From Patescibacteria group bacterium (GTDB lineage Bacteria; Patescibacteriota; WWE3; UBA101185; UBA10185): a DNA stretch of 5,450 nucleotides. Below, piece after piece: positions 1 to 5,429 of the stretch (position 1 is its first letter; every line of letters starts with the position of its first letter). The notes below the pieces were generated by a model, which saw only the letters and a program-made list of their open reading frames with translations, ran no database searches and had not been told where the DNA came from. The translations under genes were made by a program, and so were the position numbers. The DNA lies in assembly GCA_022710505.1 (NCBI GenBank), contig JAKLGS010000050.1:1-5450 (forward strand), in the 5' to 3' direction.

Positions 1-1
1 A

Positions 2-853
2 AATGCACATGCTTGGTCTACGATGTCAATTTTCCAATCTCTGGCTTATATGATAGGTCCAGCTATTGCTGTTTATTTATTTGCAGAAAGAATTAACTCA
101 TCGTTATTATTTGCATTATTAATGACCTCTCTAGCTAGTGTTTTATTTCTTTTTTTTGAAACTAAATTTGGAAAAAAGAAAGACGATGAAAAATCCGACA
201 GAGAAATAAGATCGCTTTTTGATGAAGTAAAAGTAACACACGTACTTACAAGAAAAATATGGCCTTTGGTTACATTTTCATTTGCATTAACACTTTTAGA
301 TGCTTCTTTTTGGACAATTGGGGTTCTTTTCTCTGAATCTTTAAGATCTCAACACCCCGCAGGAGGATTATTTTTAACTATGTACGGCCTTCCTGCAATA
401 TTAACAGGGCTTGCTGCGCCAAGAATATACTCATATCTTGGAAAGAAGAGAACTGCTTTTCTTGCGGGGATTTTTGCTGGAGTACTGATGGTTTGTATAT
501 CTCTATTGAAAAATATTTATTTAATACTTAGTATGGTTTTTTTAATTGCTTTTGTTTCCGGAATAGCGTTTATTCTTATTTATGCAACATTTGAAGACTA
601 TGTTACAAGATTAGACGGAGATGGGAATAATATGGTAAGTATCGGTCAGATTTCTCAAAATATTGCTTATGTTCTAGGCCCAATATTTTTTGGAATGGTT
701 TCAAAAGACGGAAATTATGGACATTCTTTTATTGCAGCGGGTGAGATATTAATATTCTTTTCTGTTTTAGCTCTTGTTACTGTACCAAGAAAGATTAAAA
801 TGCCTCATAAGGAAATTGCAAACATTATTGAAAAAGTCCTATATGAGATTTAA
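2..853 (+). CDS. MFS transporter, C-terminal part (5' end outside window)
   Basis: This is a multi-pass membrane protein that I read as a major facilitator superfamily permease; the substrate cannot be told. The frame is open to the left edge, and the codons before the ATG at 23 (reading NAHAWST) continue it, so that ATG is internal and the true start is missing. About 283 residues remain of a usual ~400. Counting from the ATG at 23, a segment at residues 3-20 with IGPAIA resembles the MFS TM5 motif C, followed by a second segment at 26-45. A charged cytoplasmic loop at 46-78 (GKKKDDEKSD) matches the central loop between the two six-helix halves. Six further helices follow. A loop at 128-143 ending YLGKKR resembles motif A of the second half, and YVLGPIFFG at 217-224 repeats the motif C position. 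The gene ends with TAA. The family call is fairly secure; an efflux role is only a guess. Confidence 0.8.
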   Translation, partial: NAHAWSTMSIFQSLAYMIGPAIAVYLFAERINSSLLFALLMTSLASVLFLFFETKFGKKKDDEKSDREIRSLFDEVKVTHVLTRKIWPLVTFSFALTLLDASFWTIGVLFSESLRSQHPAGGLFLTMYGLPAILTGLAAPRIYSYLGKKRTAFLAGIFAGVLMVCISLLKNIYLILSMVFLIAFVSGIAFILIYATFEDYVTRLDGDGNNMVSIGQISQNIAYVLGPIFFGMVSKDGNYGHSFIAAGEILIFFSVLALVTVPRKIKMPHKEIANIIEKVLYEI

Positions 854-854
854 A

Positions 855-880
855 AGTAGATTTATGGTGTAAAATCTACT
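855..880 (+). terminator. weak hairpin after the MFS gene, possible terminator
   Basis: A perfect 9-bp stem (855-863 with 872-880, AGTAGATTT against AAATCTACT) with an 8-base loop begins just after the stop codon at 851-853. It contains only two G-C pairs. It is followed by AAAATGTTTTGG rather than an uninterrupted T run, so it is a poor intrinsic terminator. Its position between the transporter and the tRNA genes is what supports the call. Confidence 0.35.
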
Positions 881-904
881 AAAATGTTTTGGCTTTAGAA
901 AATA

Positions 905-933
905 TTGATGTGTTAATTAGACGGTACTTTAAA
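905..933 (+). promoter_or_regulatory. possible promoter for the tRNA-Arg/tRNA-Leu pair
   Basis: TTGATG (905-910) and TTTAAA (928-933) lie 17 bases apart and match the -35 and -10 consensus at four of six positions each. Transcription would start near 940, a few bases before tRNA-Arg at 947. In DNA this A+T-rich such matches arise easily, so this is a candidate only. A TAAAAT at 1025-1030 could serve tRNA-Leu separately. Confidence 0.3.
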
Positions 934-946
934 AGTTAATAAGCAA

Positions 947-1022
947 GCACCTGTAGCTCAGTGGATAGAGCAGTTCCCTTCTAAGGAAAAGGTCGGGGGT
1001 TCAACTCCCTCCAGGTGCGCCA
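947..1022 (+). tRNA. tRNA-Arg (anticodon TCT)
   Basis: This folds as a complete cloverleaf of 76 bases. The acceptor stem GCACCTG (947-953) pairs perfectly with CAGGTGC (1012-1018). The D-arm is GCTC...GAGC. The anticodon loop CTTCTAA (978-984) places TCT at 980-982, reading AGA (and AGG) arginine codons. The T-arm is GGGGG/CCCTC with loop TTCAACT and one G-U pair. The discriminator is G1019 and CCA is encoded at 1020-1022. The outermost anticodon-stem pair is G973-A989, a mismatch. tRNA-Leu follows 46 bases later on the same strand, so the two may be co-transcribed. Confidence 0.96.
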
Positions 1023-1068
1023 GATAAAATTAAGAGAAGATTGCATAAGAAACTTTGATTGAAATTAC

Positions 1069-1154
1069 GCCCGGGTGGTGGAATGGCATACACGGCAGAC
1101 TTAAAATCTGCTGACCGCAAGGTCGTGCGGGTTCGACTCCCGCCCCGGGCACCA
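1069..1154 (+). tRNA. tRNA-Leu (anticodon TAA)
   Basis: This is a class II tRNA of 86 bases. The acceptor stem GCCCGGG (1069-1075) pairs with CCCGGGC (1144-1150). The anticodon stem GCAGA/TCTGC encloses loop CTTAAAA (1100-1106), with TAA at 1102-1104 reading UUA (and UUG) leucine codons. The long variable arm (GACCGCAAGGTC) is expected for leucine. The T-arm is GCGGG/CCCGC with loop TTCGACT. The discriminator is A1151 and CCA is encoded at 1152-1154. Its last 21 bases are duplicated exactly 180 bases downstream. Confidence 0.97.
1134..1154 (+). repeat. 21-bp direct repeat, copy 1 (3' end of tRNA-Leu)
   Basis: This stretch runs from the T-loop (CGACT) through the 3' strands of the T and acceptor stems to the CCA end of the intact tRNA-Leu. 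It is identical base for base to 1314-1334. Identity stops at once on both sides (T1133 against C1313, C1155 against T1335). The T-arm to CCA segment of a tRNA gene is a classic attachment site for tyrosine-recombinase elements, so this copy would be the site that keeps the gene intact. Confidence 0.9.
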
Positions 1155-1252
1155 CTACTTAATTAGATAAAATTTTCTAAACTCAATATAGATATTTTGT
1201 AAATAAGTTATACCGGGAGAAGAATAATTCGGACTGAGCGTAGCGAAGGAGA

Positions 1253-1321
1253 GGGGGTCGCGTGCTTTTATATCTTAACGAGCAAGCGAGTTTAGAGATA
1301 AAAGACATGTGACCGACTCCC
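1253..1321. repeat. long imperfect hairpin next to the tRNA fragment
   Basis: GGGGGTCG (1253-1260) pairs with CGACTCCC (1314-1321), which is part of the copied tRNA T-arm, over 8 bp with one G-U. After a 4-base bulge, CGTG (1261-1264) pairs with CATG (1306-1309). After a single bulged A1305, CTTTTAT (1265-1271) pairs with ATAAAAG (1298-1304). TCT and AA then pair with AGA and TT across two mismatches. The loop is about 10-12 bases (CGAGCAAGCGAG region). An alternative register pairs GTCGCGTG (1257-1264) with CATGTGAC (1306-1313). About 24 pairs form in either case, which is well beyond chance for a random 70-base stretch. It lacks a T tract, so it is not a standard terminator on the + strand. 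Confidence 0.75.
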
Positions 1322-1334
1322 GCCCCGGGCACCA
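1314..1334 (+). pseudogene. 21-bp direct repeat, copy 2: tRNA-Leu 3' fragment
   Basis: This is an exact second copy of the tRNA-Leu 3' end including CCA, without the rest of the tRNA. The preceding bases (GTGAC) cannot form the normal 5' T-stem strand, and no D-arm or anticodon arm is present. TGACCG at 1310-1315 also occurs at 1112-1117 in the variable arm of the intact tRNA-Leu. The fragment could therefore alternatively be a tRNA tail with an internal deletion rather than an att copy. No integrase gene is present in the window. Confidence 0.8.
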
Positions 1335-1393
1335 TTAAAAACGCCGTTGAAAAGTGTAATGAGAATAGTTACCGCGCTATTTGTTTTAGAAAA

Positions 1394-2974
1394 CTATATC
1401 TCCAGGTCAGAGAAAACATACCAATAATCTTGGCCCTGGATTTTAAAAACTTTAATAATTTTCTTTTTCCATTCAAAGTAAGCATCTCTTTGTAAAGGGG
1501 TTATAACCAAATCATATTCTTTTTTTAAATGAGGGTAGGGTGGTTCAACTTTATATTTACTTACTTTTTGTAACTCTCTCTCATTAGTAGCAGATATTCT
1601 TGGAGGGTTTTGAAAATGTATCTCTTCGATATATTTCGCAATTTCAAAAACTCCGATTCCTCCCTGATTAATATACATTTCCTTTTTGGCTGAATCTATC
1701 CCACCTAAAACATGGTTATAGTATGCAAAGAAATACGGTCTAATGGTTATAACATTCCAAACATTGTAAGAAATAATAAAAAACAGGAACATTGATAAAA
1801 ATAGCCTAACACTTCTATTAGTTTTGATATCAAATAACTTATTCCCTAGAACTAACATTGAATAAGAACCCAGCAAAGATAAAAACGGGAACAACGGAGC
1901 TAAATATCTATCCGTTTTCTTTTTTAAAAAAACAAAGGTCGTGAAATATATTAAAGAAAATAAAAGAGAAAAAATAAGTAAGGGATTAATATCTTTTAAT
2001 CTTTTTCCTTTACAGCAGATAATAAAATTAATTAAAAAGTAAAACAAAAGAAATTGTAAGACGGGAGTAACTCTGTAAGCTAAAACTTTTAAATAAAATG
2101 TAAATCCCGGATCTTGGGTAACAGTATTGTTTAGATAATGACTAAAATTACCATCGACTCCGGTATCGATAACGCCTTCTTTAAATATTGTGACAATGAT
2201 TTTTATCGGGGACACCCACATTGCAGGAAAGAGAGCAAAATATATAGTAACGGAGACAAAAGTCCATAATACAAATTTTAATATTAAACTTTTCCTATTC
2301 TTTCTATCTTTTGTAAAAAAGTAAATAAAATAAATGAGGCAAAAAAGTGTAATAAATGTAGAAACAGATTTTGTTAAATATCCTAAACCTGTTAAAACTC
2401 CCGAAATAATAAAGAATTTTACGGAGTCGGTAACACAAGCATAATAAAAACTTAAAACGGACGCGAATATCAGTACCGACAATACGCCGTCCATATGTAG
2501 ATTTCTAAGCACTCCAATATAAAATGATTCGAGAAATGTGACTATCAAAAATATTATTGATAGATTTTTTTTACCCGTAATTTTATAAATCAGGCTGGCA
2601 GAATAAATCAAAACCCCCAAACAAAAAATTACAATGTAAAGTTTAGTGTGAGAATTGTAGGTTCCAAAATTATTGGAACTAATGTCTGAAAAACTTGATG
2701 TATCACCAGTAAAGACTCTGTAAGAAAACTGGCCAAGACCTATTAGGTACATAAGAGTAACACCAGGATGATATTGCTGATAGGTATCTAAAAACCTACA
2801 ACTTTTTATAGCAGTGAAAAATCTTTCAGTGCGCTCATACCACAAAAACTGATCAACATTTATATTTTCATAACCTAAACTAGAAAATACACAAAAAATT
2901 ATTATTAACACTAAAATTATTAGTAAAAGAAAGTTGTATCTCGTGTTAATTAATTTTTTAAGCTTCGCTATCAC
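1394..2974 (-). CDS. GT-C membrane glycosyltransferase, PMT/ArnT-like (GT39-type)
   Basis: Proteins of this kind transfer a sugar from a polyprenyl-phosphate carrier to an extracytoplasmic acceptor; sugar and acceptor are unknown here. The 526 residues have a cytoplasmic basic start, a first helix at 12-32 and about ten more to residue 409, then a soluble C-terminal part. The first outer loop has NVDQFLWYER (39-48), where Asp41 occupies the usual catalytic position. Next come QYHPGVT (67-73), RNLHMDG (157-163), FPAMWVSP (249-256) and KTDRYLAPLFP (353-363), the RY-P-P pattern typical of this superfamily. AYYNHVLGGIDSA (417-429) then INQGGIGVFEIAKYI (435-449) resembles the conserved YYN..GG...A....G tail. 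The start is GTG at 2974, chosen because it has GAAGGA six bases upstream. It overlaps the stop of the upstream glycosyltransferase by four bases (GTGA), so it is probably translationally coupled. The stop is TAG. Confidence 0.85.
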   Translation of the reverse strand: MIAKLKKLINTRYNFLLLIILVLIIIFCVFSSLGYENINVDQFLWYERTERFFTAIKSCRFLDTYQQYHPGVTLMYLIGLGQFSYRVFTGDTSSFSDISSNNFGTYNSHTKLYIVIFCLGVLIYSASLIYKITGKKNLSIIFLIVTFLESFYIGVLRNLHMDGVLSVLIFASVLSFYYACVTDSVKFFIISGVLTGLGYLTKSVSTFITLFCLIYFIYFFTKDRKNRKSLILKFVLWTFVSVTIYFALFPAMWVSPIKIIVTIFKEGVIDTGVDGNFSHYLNNTVTQDPGFTFYLKVLAYRVTPVLQFLLFYFLINFIICCKGKRLKDINPLLIFSLLFSLIYFTTFVFLKKKTDRYLAPLFPFLSLLGSYSMLVLGNKLFDIKTNRSVRLFLSMFLFFIISYNVWNVITIRPYFFAYYNHVLGGIDSAKKEMYINQGGIGVFEIAKYIEEIHFQNPPRISATNERELQKVSKYKVEPPYPHLKKEYDLVITPLQRDAYFEWKKKIIKVFKIQGQDYWYVFSDLEI

Positions 2975-4539
2975 TGGTTTTCCTTCATTTTATACAAGTA
3001 AACCATTGGTTCGACAAAAACACTTCCCTTAAAATCTATCTTTTTTTCTTCAAACAAAGAGTAATTTTTTAAATAATCGGGTTCTATTTCTGGACTACTG
3101 AAAGAAAAGAAGAACTCAGGTTTATCATTTAAACCATATAATTTATTCCAAGCCATAGTAGCTTTGATATTTTTAGGTTTGATACCCTCTTTAACTAAAC
3201 TTTCACTTCTTCCCCAAACGTAATTATTAGAAACTACAAAATCGGTAGCCATTTGAACCGATACAAACATTGTCATAACAAAGAAACCTACTAAAACTAA
3301 ATTTTTAATAAAACCAGTATTTTTTACCTCATCGTACAGACTTATAAAAAATAAAATTAAAATTGGAATCAAAGGAAGAATGTATCTATCAAAAAATACT
3401 TCAGTGAATACCATTAAGATTAAATAACCAACCGCAGATATAGAATAAATATTGATCACCTTTTTTTTGCTCAATAACAAGGCTGGGACAAACATAGCTA
3501 AAATAATTTTGGAACCTAAATCCCAGTATCTAAAAATGTCGTAGTTCCACTTAAAATAGTATTTCGTTCCCATAATTGATCTAGGAAAAAAACCTGTTCT
3601 TTCAAATGTGTTTTCAAAATATGGATACTCTTCCCAAGAAATCTTTCCGGGACCAAAATATTTGTTTAGGACAAAAAATAAAATCCCTGCAGATACAAAT
3701 ATAATCAATAGTGGTAAAAGCTTCTTTTTATTTTTAACAATTACCTCATAAACAAAATTAAATACAAAAGGAAGAACAAAAGAGAACGAAACAAGTATTA
3801 TTCCGTAAATTAAAGAGTAAGCATATTTCCAATCACTAAAATTCTTATAAATAAAACCTTTGTCGAGCATACCCTCGGTTCTCGGGAATAAAAAGAAGTA
3901 ATAAGAAAAGAGAAGACCTATTACAAAAGTCTGAACAAAAGCTTCCTTGTATCTTTTTTTAAATAGAAGGTATGGGATATAAGCAAAATTAATAATGATA
4001 CCGTTTTGCTTGGTAAAAAAAGACAAAACTCCGGCTAAATTAAAAATTAAAAAATCTTTCTTTTGGCCGCCCTTCTCATAACTTTGTAAAAAGTATATCG
4101 CTATCAACATAAAAAACATCGTGTAATTTTCTGTCATAAAACCGATGGATGAGTATATATGAAGCGGAGTAAAGAAAAATATCAGGGAGATTATTGAAGA
4201 TTTAATTTTTGATTGATTAAAGTGATCAGATAATATTTTCGCAAACATATAAAAATTTAAAACCGAAATAATAAAAGTTAAATATGGAAGCTTTTTCCAT
4301 CCAAAAATCATTGAAAACAAAAATCCTAGAATACCTTGAGTATAAAAAGTTGTAGATGTGACTTGGAGCAGAGAAGTATCTCCTGATAAAAATCTTACAA
4401 TACTTGTCGTACGGTTCCAATCGTCATTTTGCATAAAGTTGACTTTGCTGATGAGAGGTAAGAATAGAACCAACAGAAGGATAAAAATAATCTCGTGCAG
4501 TGAGATGTGTTTTTTAAGAAATGAAAATATCCTGCTCAT
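2971..4539 (-). CDS. GT-C membrane glycosyltransferase, ArnT/PMT-like
   Basis: This is the first gene of the leftward pair, with 522 residues and roughly twelve hydrophobic helices between 15 and 433 followed by a soluble tail of about 90 residues. NFMQNDDW (34-41) carries paired Asp39/Asp40 in the first outer loop, where GT-C enzymes hold a catalytic or metal-binding Asp. SIGFMTENYT (131-140) gives a second acidic site at Glu137. FTKQNG (175-180) sits at the cytoplasmic turn where relatives have a basic motif. FDRYILPLIP (383-392) is the RY-P-P pattern shared with the downstream gene. The tail differs: the YYN..GG motif of the neighbour is absent, so it is a different subfamily rather than a recent duplicate. 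The likely role is transfer of a lipid-linked sugar to a surface glycan, protein or lipid. The ATG at 4539 has no Shine-Dalgarno sequence but has TATAAT six bases before it. The stop TGA overlaps the next GTG. Confidence 0.78.
   Translation of the reverse strand: MSRIFSFLKKHISLHEIIFILLLVLFLPLISKVNFMQNDDWNRTTSIVRFLSGDTSLLQVTSTTFYTQGILGFLFSMIFGWKKLPYLTFIISVLNFYMFAKILSDHFNQSKIKSSIISLIFFFTPLHIYSSIGFMTENYTMFFMLIAIYFLQSYEKGGQKKDFLIFNLAGVLSFFTKQNGIIINFAYIPYLLFKKRYKEAFVQTFVIGLLFSYYFFLFPRTEGMLDKGFIYKNFSDWKYAYSLIYGIILVSFSFVLPFVFNFVYEVIVKNKKKLLPLLIIFVSAGILFFVLNKYFGPGKISWEEYPYFENTFERTGFFPRSIMGTKYYFKWNYDIFRYWDLGSKIILAMFVPALLLSKKKVINIYSISAVGYLILMVFTEVFFDRYILPLIPILILFFISLYDEVKNTGFIKNLVLVGFFVMTMFVSVQMATDFVVSNNYVWGRSESLVKEGIKPKNIKATMAWNKLYGLNDKPEFFFSFSSPEIEPDYLKNYSLFEEKKIDFKGSVFVEPMVYLYKMKENQ
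2981..2986 (-). promoter_or_regulatory. Shine-Dalgarno site fixing the GTG start at 2974
   Basis: On the minus strand GAAGGA (2986 down to 2981) lies inside the last codons of the upstream glycosyltransferase, six bases before GTG at 2974. The match and spacing are near ideal. It supports the GTG start and the coupling of the two genes. Confidence 0.7.
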
Positions 4540-4545
4540 GAAGGT

Positions 4546-4551
4546 ATTATA
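4546..4551 (-). promoter_or_regulatory. -10 box of the glycosyltransferase operon; leaderless start predicted
   Basis: The minus strand reads TATAAT, a perfect -10 hexamer, then ACCTTC, then the ATG at 4539. With usual -10 to start-site spacing, transcription begins at or within a base of the A of ATG, which leaves no 5' leader. The -35 region (around 4569-4574, GCCAAA) does not resemble TTGACA. No ribosome binding site precedes the ATG, which agrees with a leaderless message. Confidence 0.6.
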
Positions 4552-4583
4552 TTACAATATTAATTATTTTTGGCCATTTGAGG

Positions 4584-4589
4584 TAAAAT
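4584..4589 (+). promoter_or_regulatory. -10 box of the anchored-protein gene; leaderless start predicted
   Basis: TAAAAT (five of six matches to TATAAT) is followed by AACTTT and then ATG at 4596, the same 6-base spacing as its divergent neighbour. GAGG at 4580-4583 resembles a Shine-Dalgarno core but is 12 bases from the ATG, too far for normal use. The two -10 boxes point away from each other with 32 bases between them, so their -35 regions overlap and polymerase binding should be mutually exclusive. Confidence 0.5.
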
Positions 4590-4595
4590 AACTTT

Positions 4596-5297
4596 ATGAA
4601 ACGAAACATAGATAAAATACTTGCAGCCATCATACTTTTATCGGTCGTGGGAGGTGTTTTCTTGAATATCAAACAACAAGCTTCAATTGATAGATCAAAA
4701 CTCCCAACAAAAGTGGAGGAAGATAGGCTTTTTCAAAGGTGGATTACAAATATTAAAAACAACGATTTTGAAATAGAGGCAGATGAATTTAAATTAAAAG
4801 AAGAAAATGAGATATATAACACTACGTGGATGACTGTTTATTCATCGGATGATCCGAAACAAATGGAGTTATATGAGAAAACAATTGAGGAGAATAAAGG
4901 GTTAAATAAGGTAATTTTTAATCCAAATGAGAGAGTATTTATTGATTATAGAAATGTCCCGAGAGGAAAATTAATGGCTAACGAGGTCAGGTTATACGGA
5001 TTAAAGGAGGATAAAATTCTTGATGCAAGAATCTTAGATTGTTCAACGAAGAGTAATTGTTATTTTGACAGAGCTTACTTTTTAGATAATGATGTTTTCG
5101 TAATCTCTGAATTTTCAAGAAATATAGATAAAAGAGATAACACTGTGGGGATTTGTGATATCAATACGATGTGTTCTTATACCATTAAGGTTCATGTAAT
5201 AGATATAATTCACAATAAAAGATGGGTATATGAGTCAAAACCCTTTGACACGATCCTTCCTGATTTAATTTTTAAAATTTACGAAGAGAAAATTTAG
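4596..5297 (+). CDS. membrane-anchored extracytoplasmic protein with twin C-x5-C motifs, unknown function
   Basis: I do not recognise this family. The 233 residues begin with a short basic stretch (MKRNIDK) and one hydrophobic helix at about 8-24 without a lipobox Cys. The remainder is hydrophilic and should face outside the membrane. Residues 40-105 are charged, probably helical and rich in Glu and Lys. From about 128 the pattern of alternating hydrophobic residues suggests beta strands (EVRLYGL, DVFVISEF, KVHVIDI, RWVYES). All four cysteines fall in two C-x5-C motifs, C149-C155 and C187-C193, each after an aliphatic strand and followed by an aromatic residue, so two small disulfide-closed hairpins are plausible. 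The gene diverges from the glycosyltransferase operon across 56 bp, and tRNA-Pro begins 26 bases after its TAG stop. A role in the cell envelope is inferred from the anchor alone. Confidence 0.75.
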   Translation: MKRNIDKILAAIILLSVVGGVFLNIKQQASIDRSKLPTKVEEDRLFQRWITNIKNNDFEIEADEFKLKEENEIYNTTWMTVYSSDDPKQMELYEKTIEENKGLNKVIFNPNERVFIDYRNVPRGKLMANEVRLYGLKEDKILDARILDCSTKSNCYFDRAYFLDNDVFVISEFSRNIDKRDNTVGICDINTMCSYTIKVHVIDIIHNKRWVYESKPFDTILPDLIFKIYEEKI

Positions 5298-5308
5298 ATT
5301 AATTGTTG

Positions 5309-5314
5309 TAGAAT
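5309..5314 (+). promoter_or_regulatory. candidate -10 box for tRNA-Pro
   Basis: TAGAAT matches TATAAT at five of six positions and would start transcription near 5321, three bases before the tRNA. No good -35 is visible; the region where one would lie is the end of the preceding gene. Read-through from that gene is an alternative. Confidence 0.4.
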
Positions 5315-5323
5315 TACTTTCTC

Positions 5324-5400
5324 CGGGGTATAGCTCAGTTGGCTAGAGTGCGCGGTTTGGGACCGTGAGGCCGGCGGTTCGAGTCCGCCTACCCCGACCA
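5324..5400 (+). tRNA. tRNA-Pro (anticodon TGG)
   Basis: This is a complete cloverleaf of 77 bases. The acceptor stem CGGGGTA (5324-5330) pairs perfectly with TACCCCG (5390-5396); the C1 start of the acceptor stem is typical of bacterial tRNA-Pro. The anticodon stem CGCGG/CCGTG has loop TTTGGGA, with TGG at 5358-5360 reading proline CCN codons. The T-arm is GGCGG/CCGCC with loop TTCGAGT. The discriminator is A5397 and CCA is encoded at 5398-5400. Confidence 0.97.
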
Positions 5401-5429
5401 GTGAATAAATCTTAACCAAGAATGTATTT

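Larger units (their letters stand above)
1155..1393. other. gene-free gap with structured insert between duplicated tRNA ends
   Basis: I find no coding frame of note in these 239 bases. Positions 1155-1212 are strongly A+T-rich with a small inverted repeat (TTAGA 1163-1167, TCTAA 1176-1180). Positions 1213-1334 are clearly richer in G+C and structured. They contain CCGGG (1213-1217), the phrase CTGAGCGTAGCGAAGG (1234-1249), a long hairpin (1253-1321) and the second tRNA 3' end (1314-1334). Positions 1335-1393 hold only a weak 5-bp hairpin (AATAG 1364-1368, CTATT 1377-1381) before the stop of the leftward gene. The gap lies between convergent transcription units. The 180 bp from 1155 to 1334 is what would be removed by recombination between the repeats. 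Confidence 0.6.

Noticed and set aside
23..25. ATG at 23 as the true start of the transporter
   Set aside because: The frame is open to the window edge and the protein would begin in the fifth helix of an MFS fold. A truncated view of a longer gene is far more likely than a real start.
973..989. tRNA-Arg as a pseudogene because of the G973-A989 mismatch
   Set aside because: One mismatch at the outer anticodon-stem pair is tolerated. All other stems, the loop and the CCA end are intact.
1253..1321. Integron attC site
   Set aside because: The hairpin is of suitable size, but the ends do not show the GTTRRRY and RYYYAAC core boxes and no integron integrase or cassette lies nearby.
1364..1390. 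Intrinsic terminator for the tRNA transcript
   Set aside because: The stem is only 5 bp (AATAG/CTATT) with one G-C pair, and the following TGTTTT is broken. It is too weak to list as a feature.
2971..2973. TGA reassigned to glycine, as in some Patescibacteria
   Set aside because: The TGA here closes a protein of family-typical length and overlaps the next start codon, which is what a true stop does. The other genes use TAA and TAG.
4226..4420. Leftward open frame of 64 codons
   Set aside because: It lies wholly inside the glycosyltransferase gene in another frame of the same strand and has no domain, start signal or independent evidence.
4358..4591. Rightward open frame of 77 codons
   Set aside because: Most of it is antisense to the start of the upstream glycosyltransferase, whose protein has clear membrane and motif structure. 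The frame has no recognisable features and runs across the divergent promoter region.
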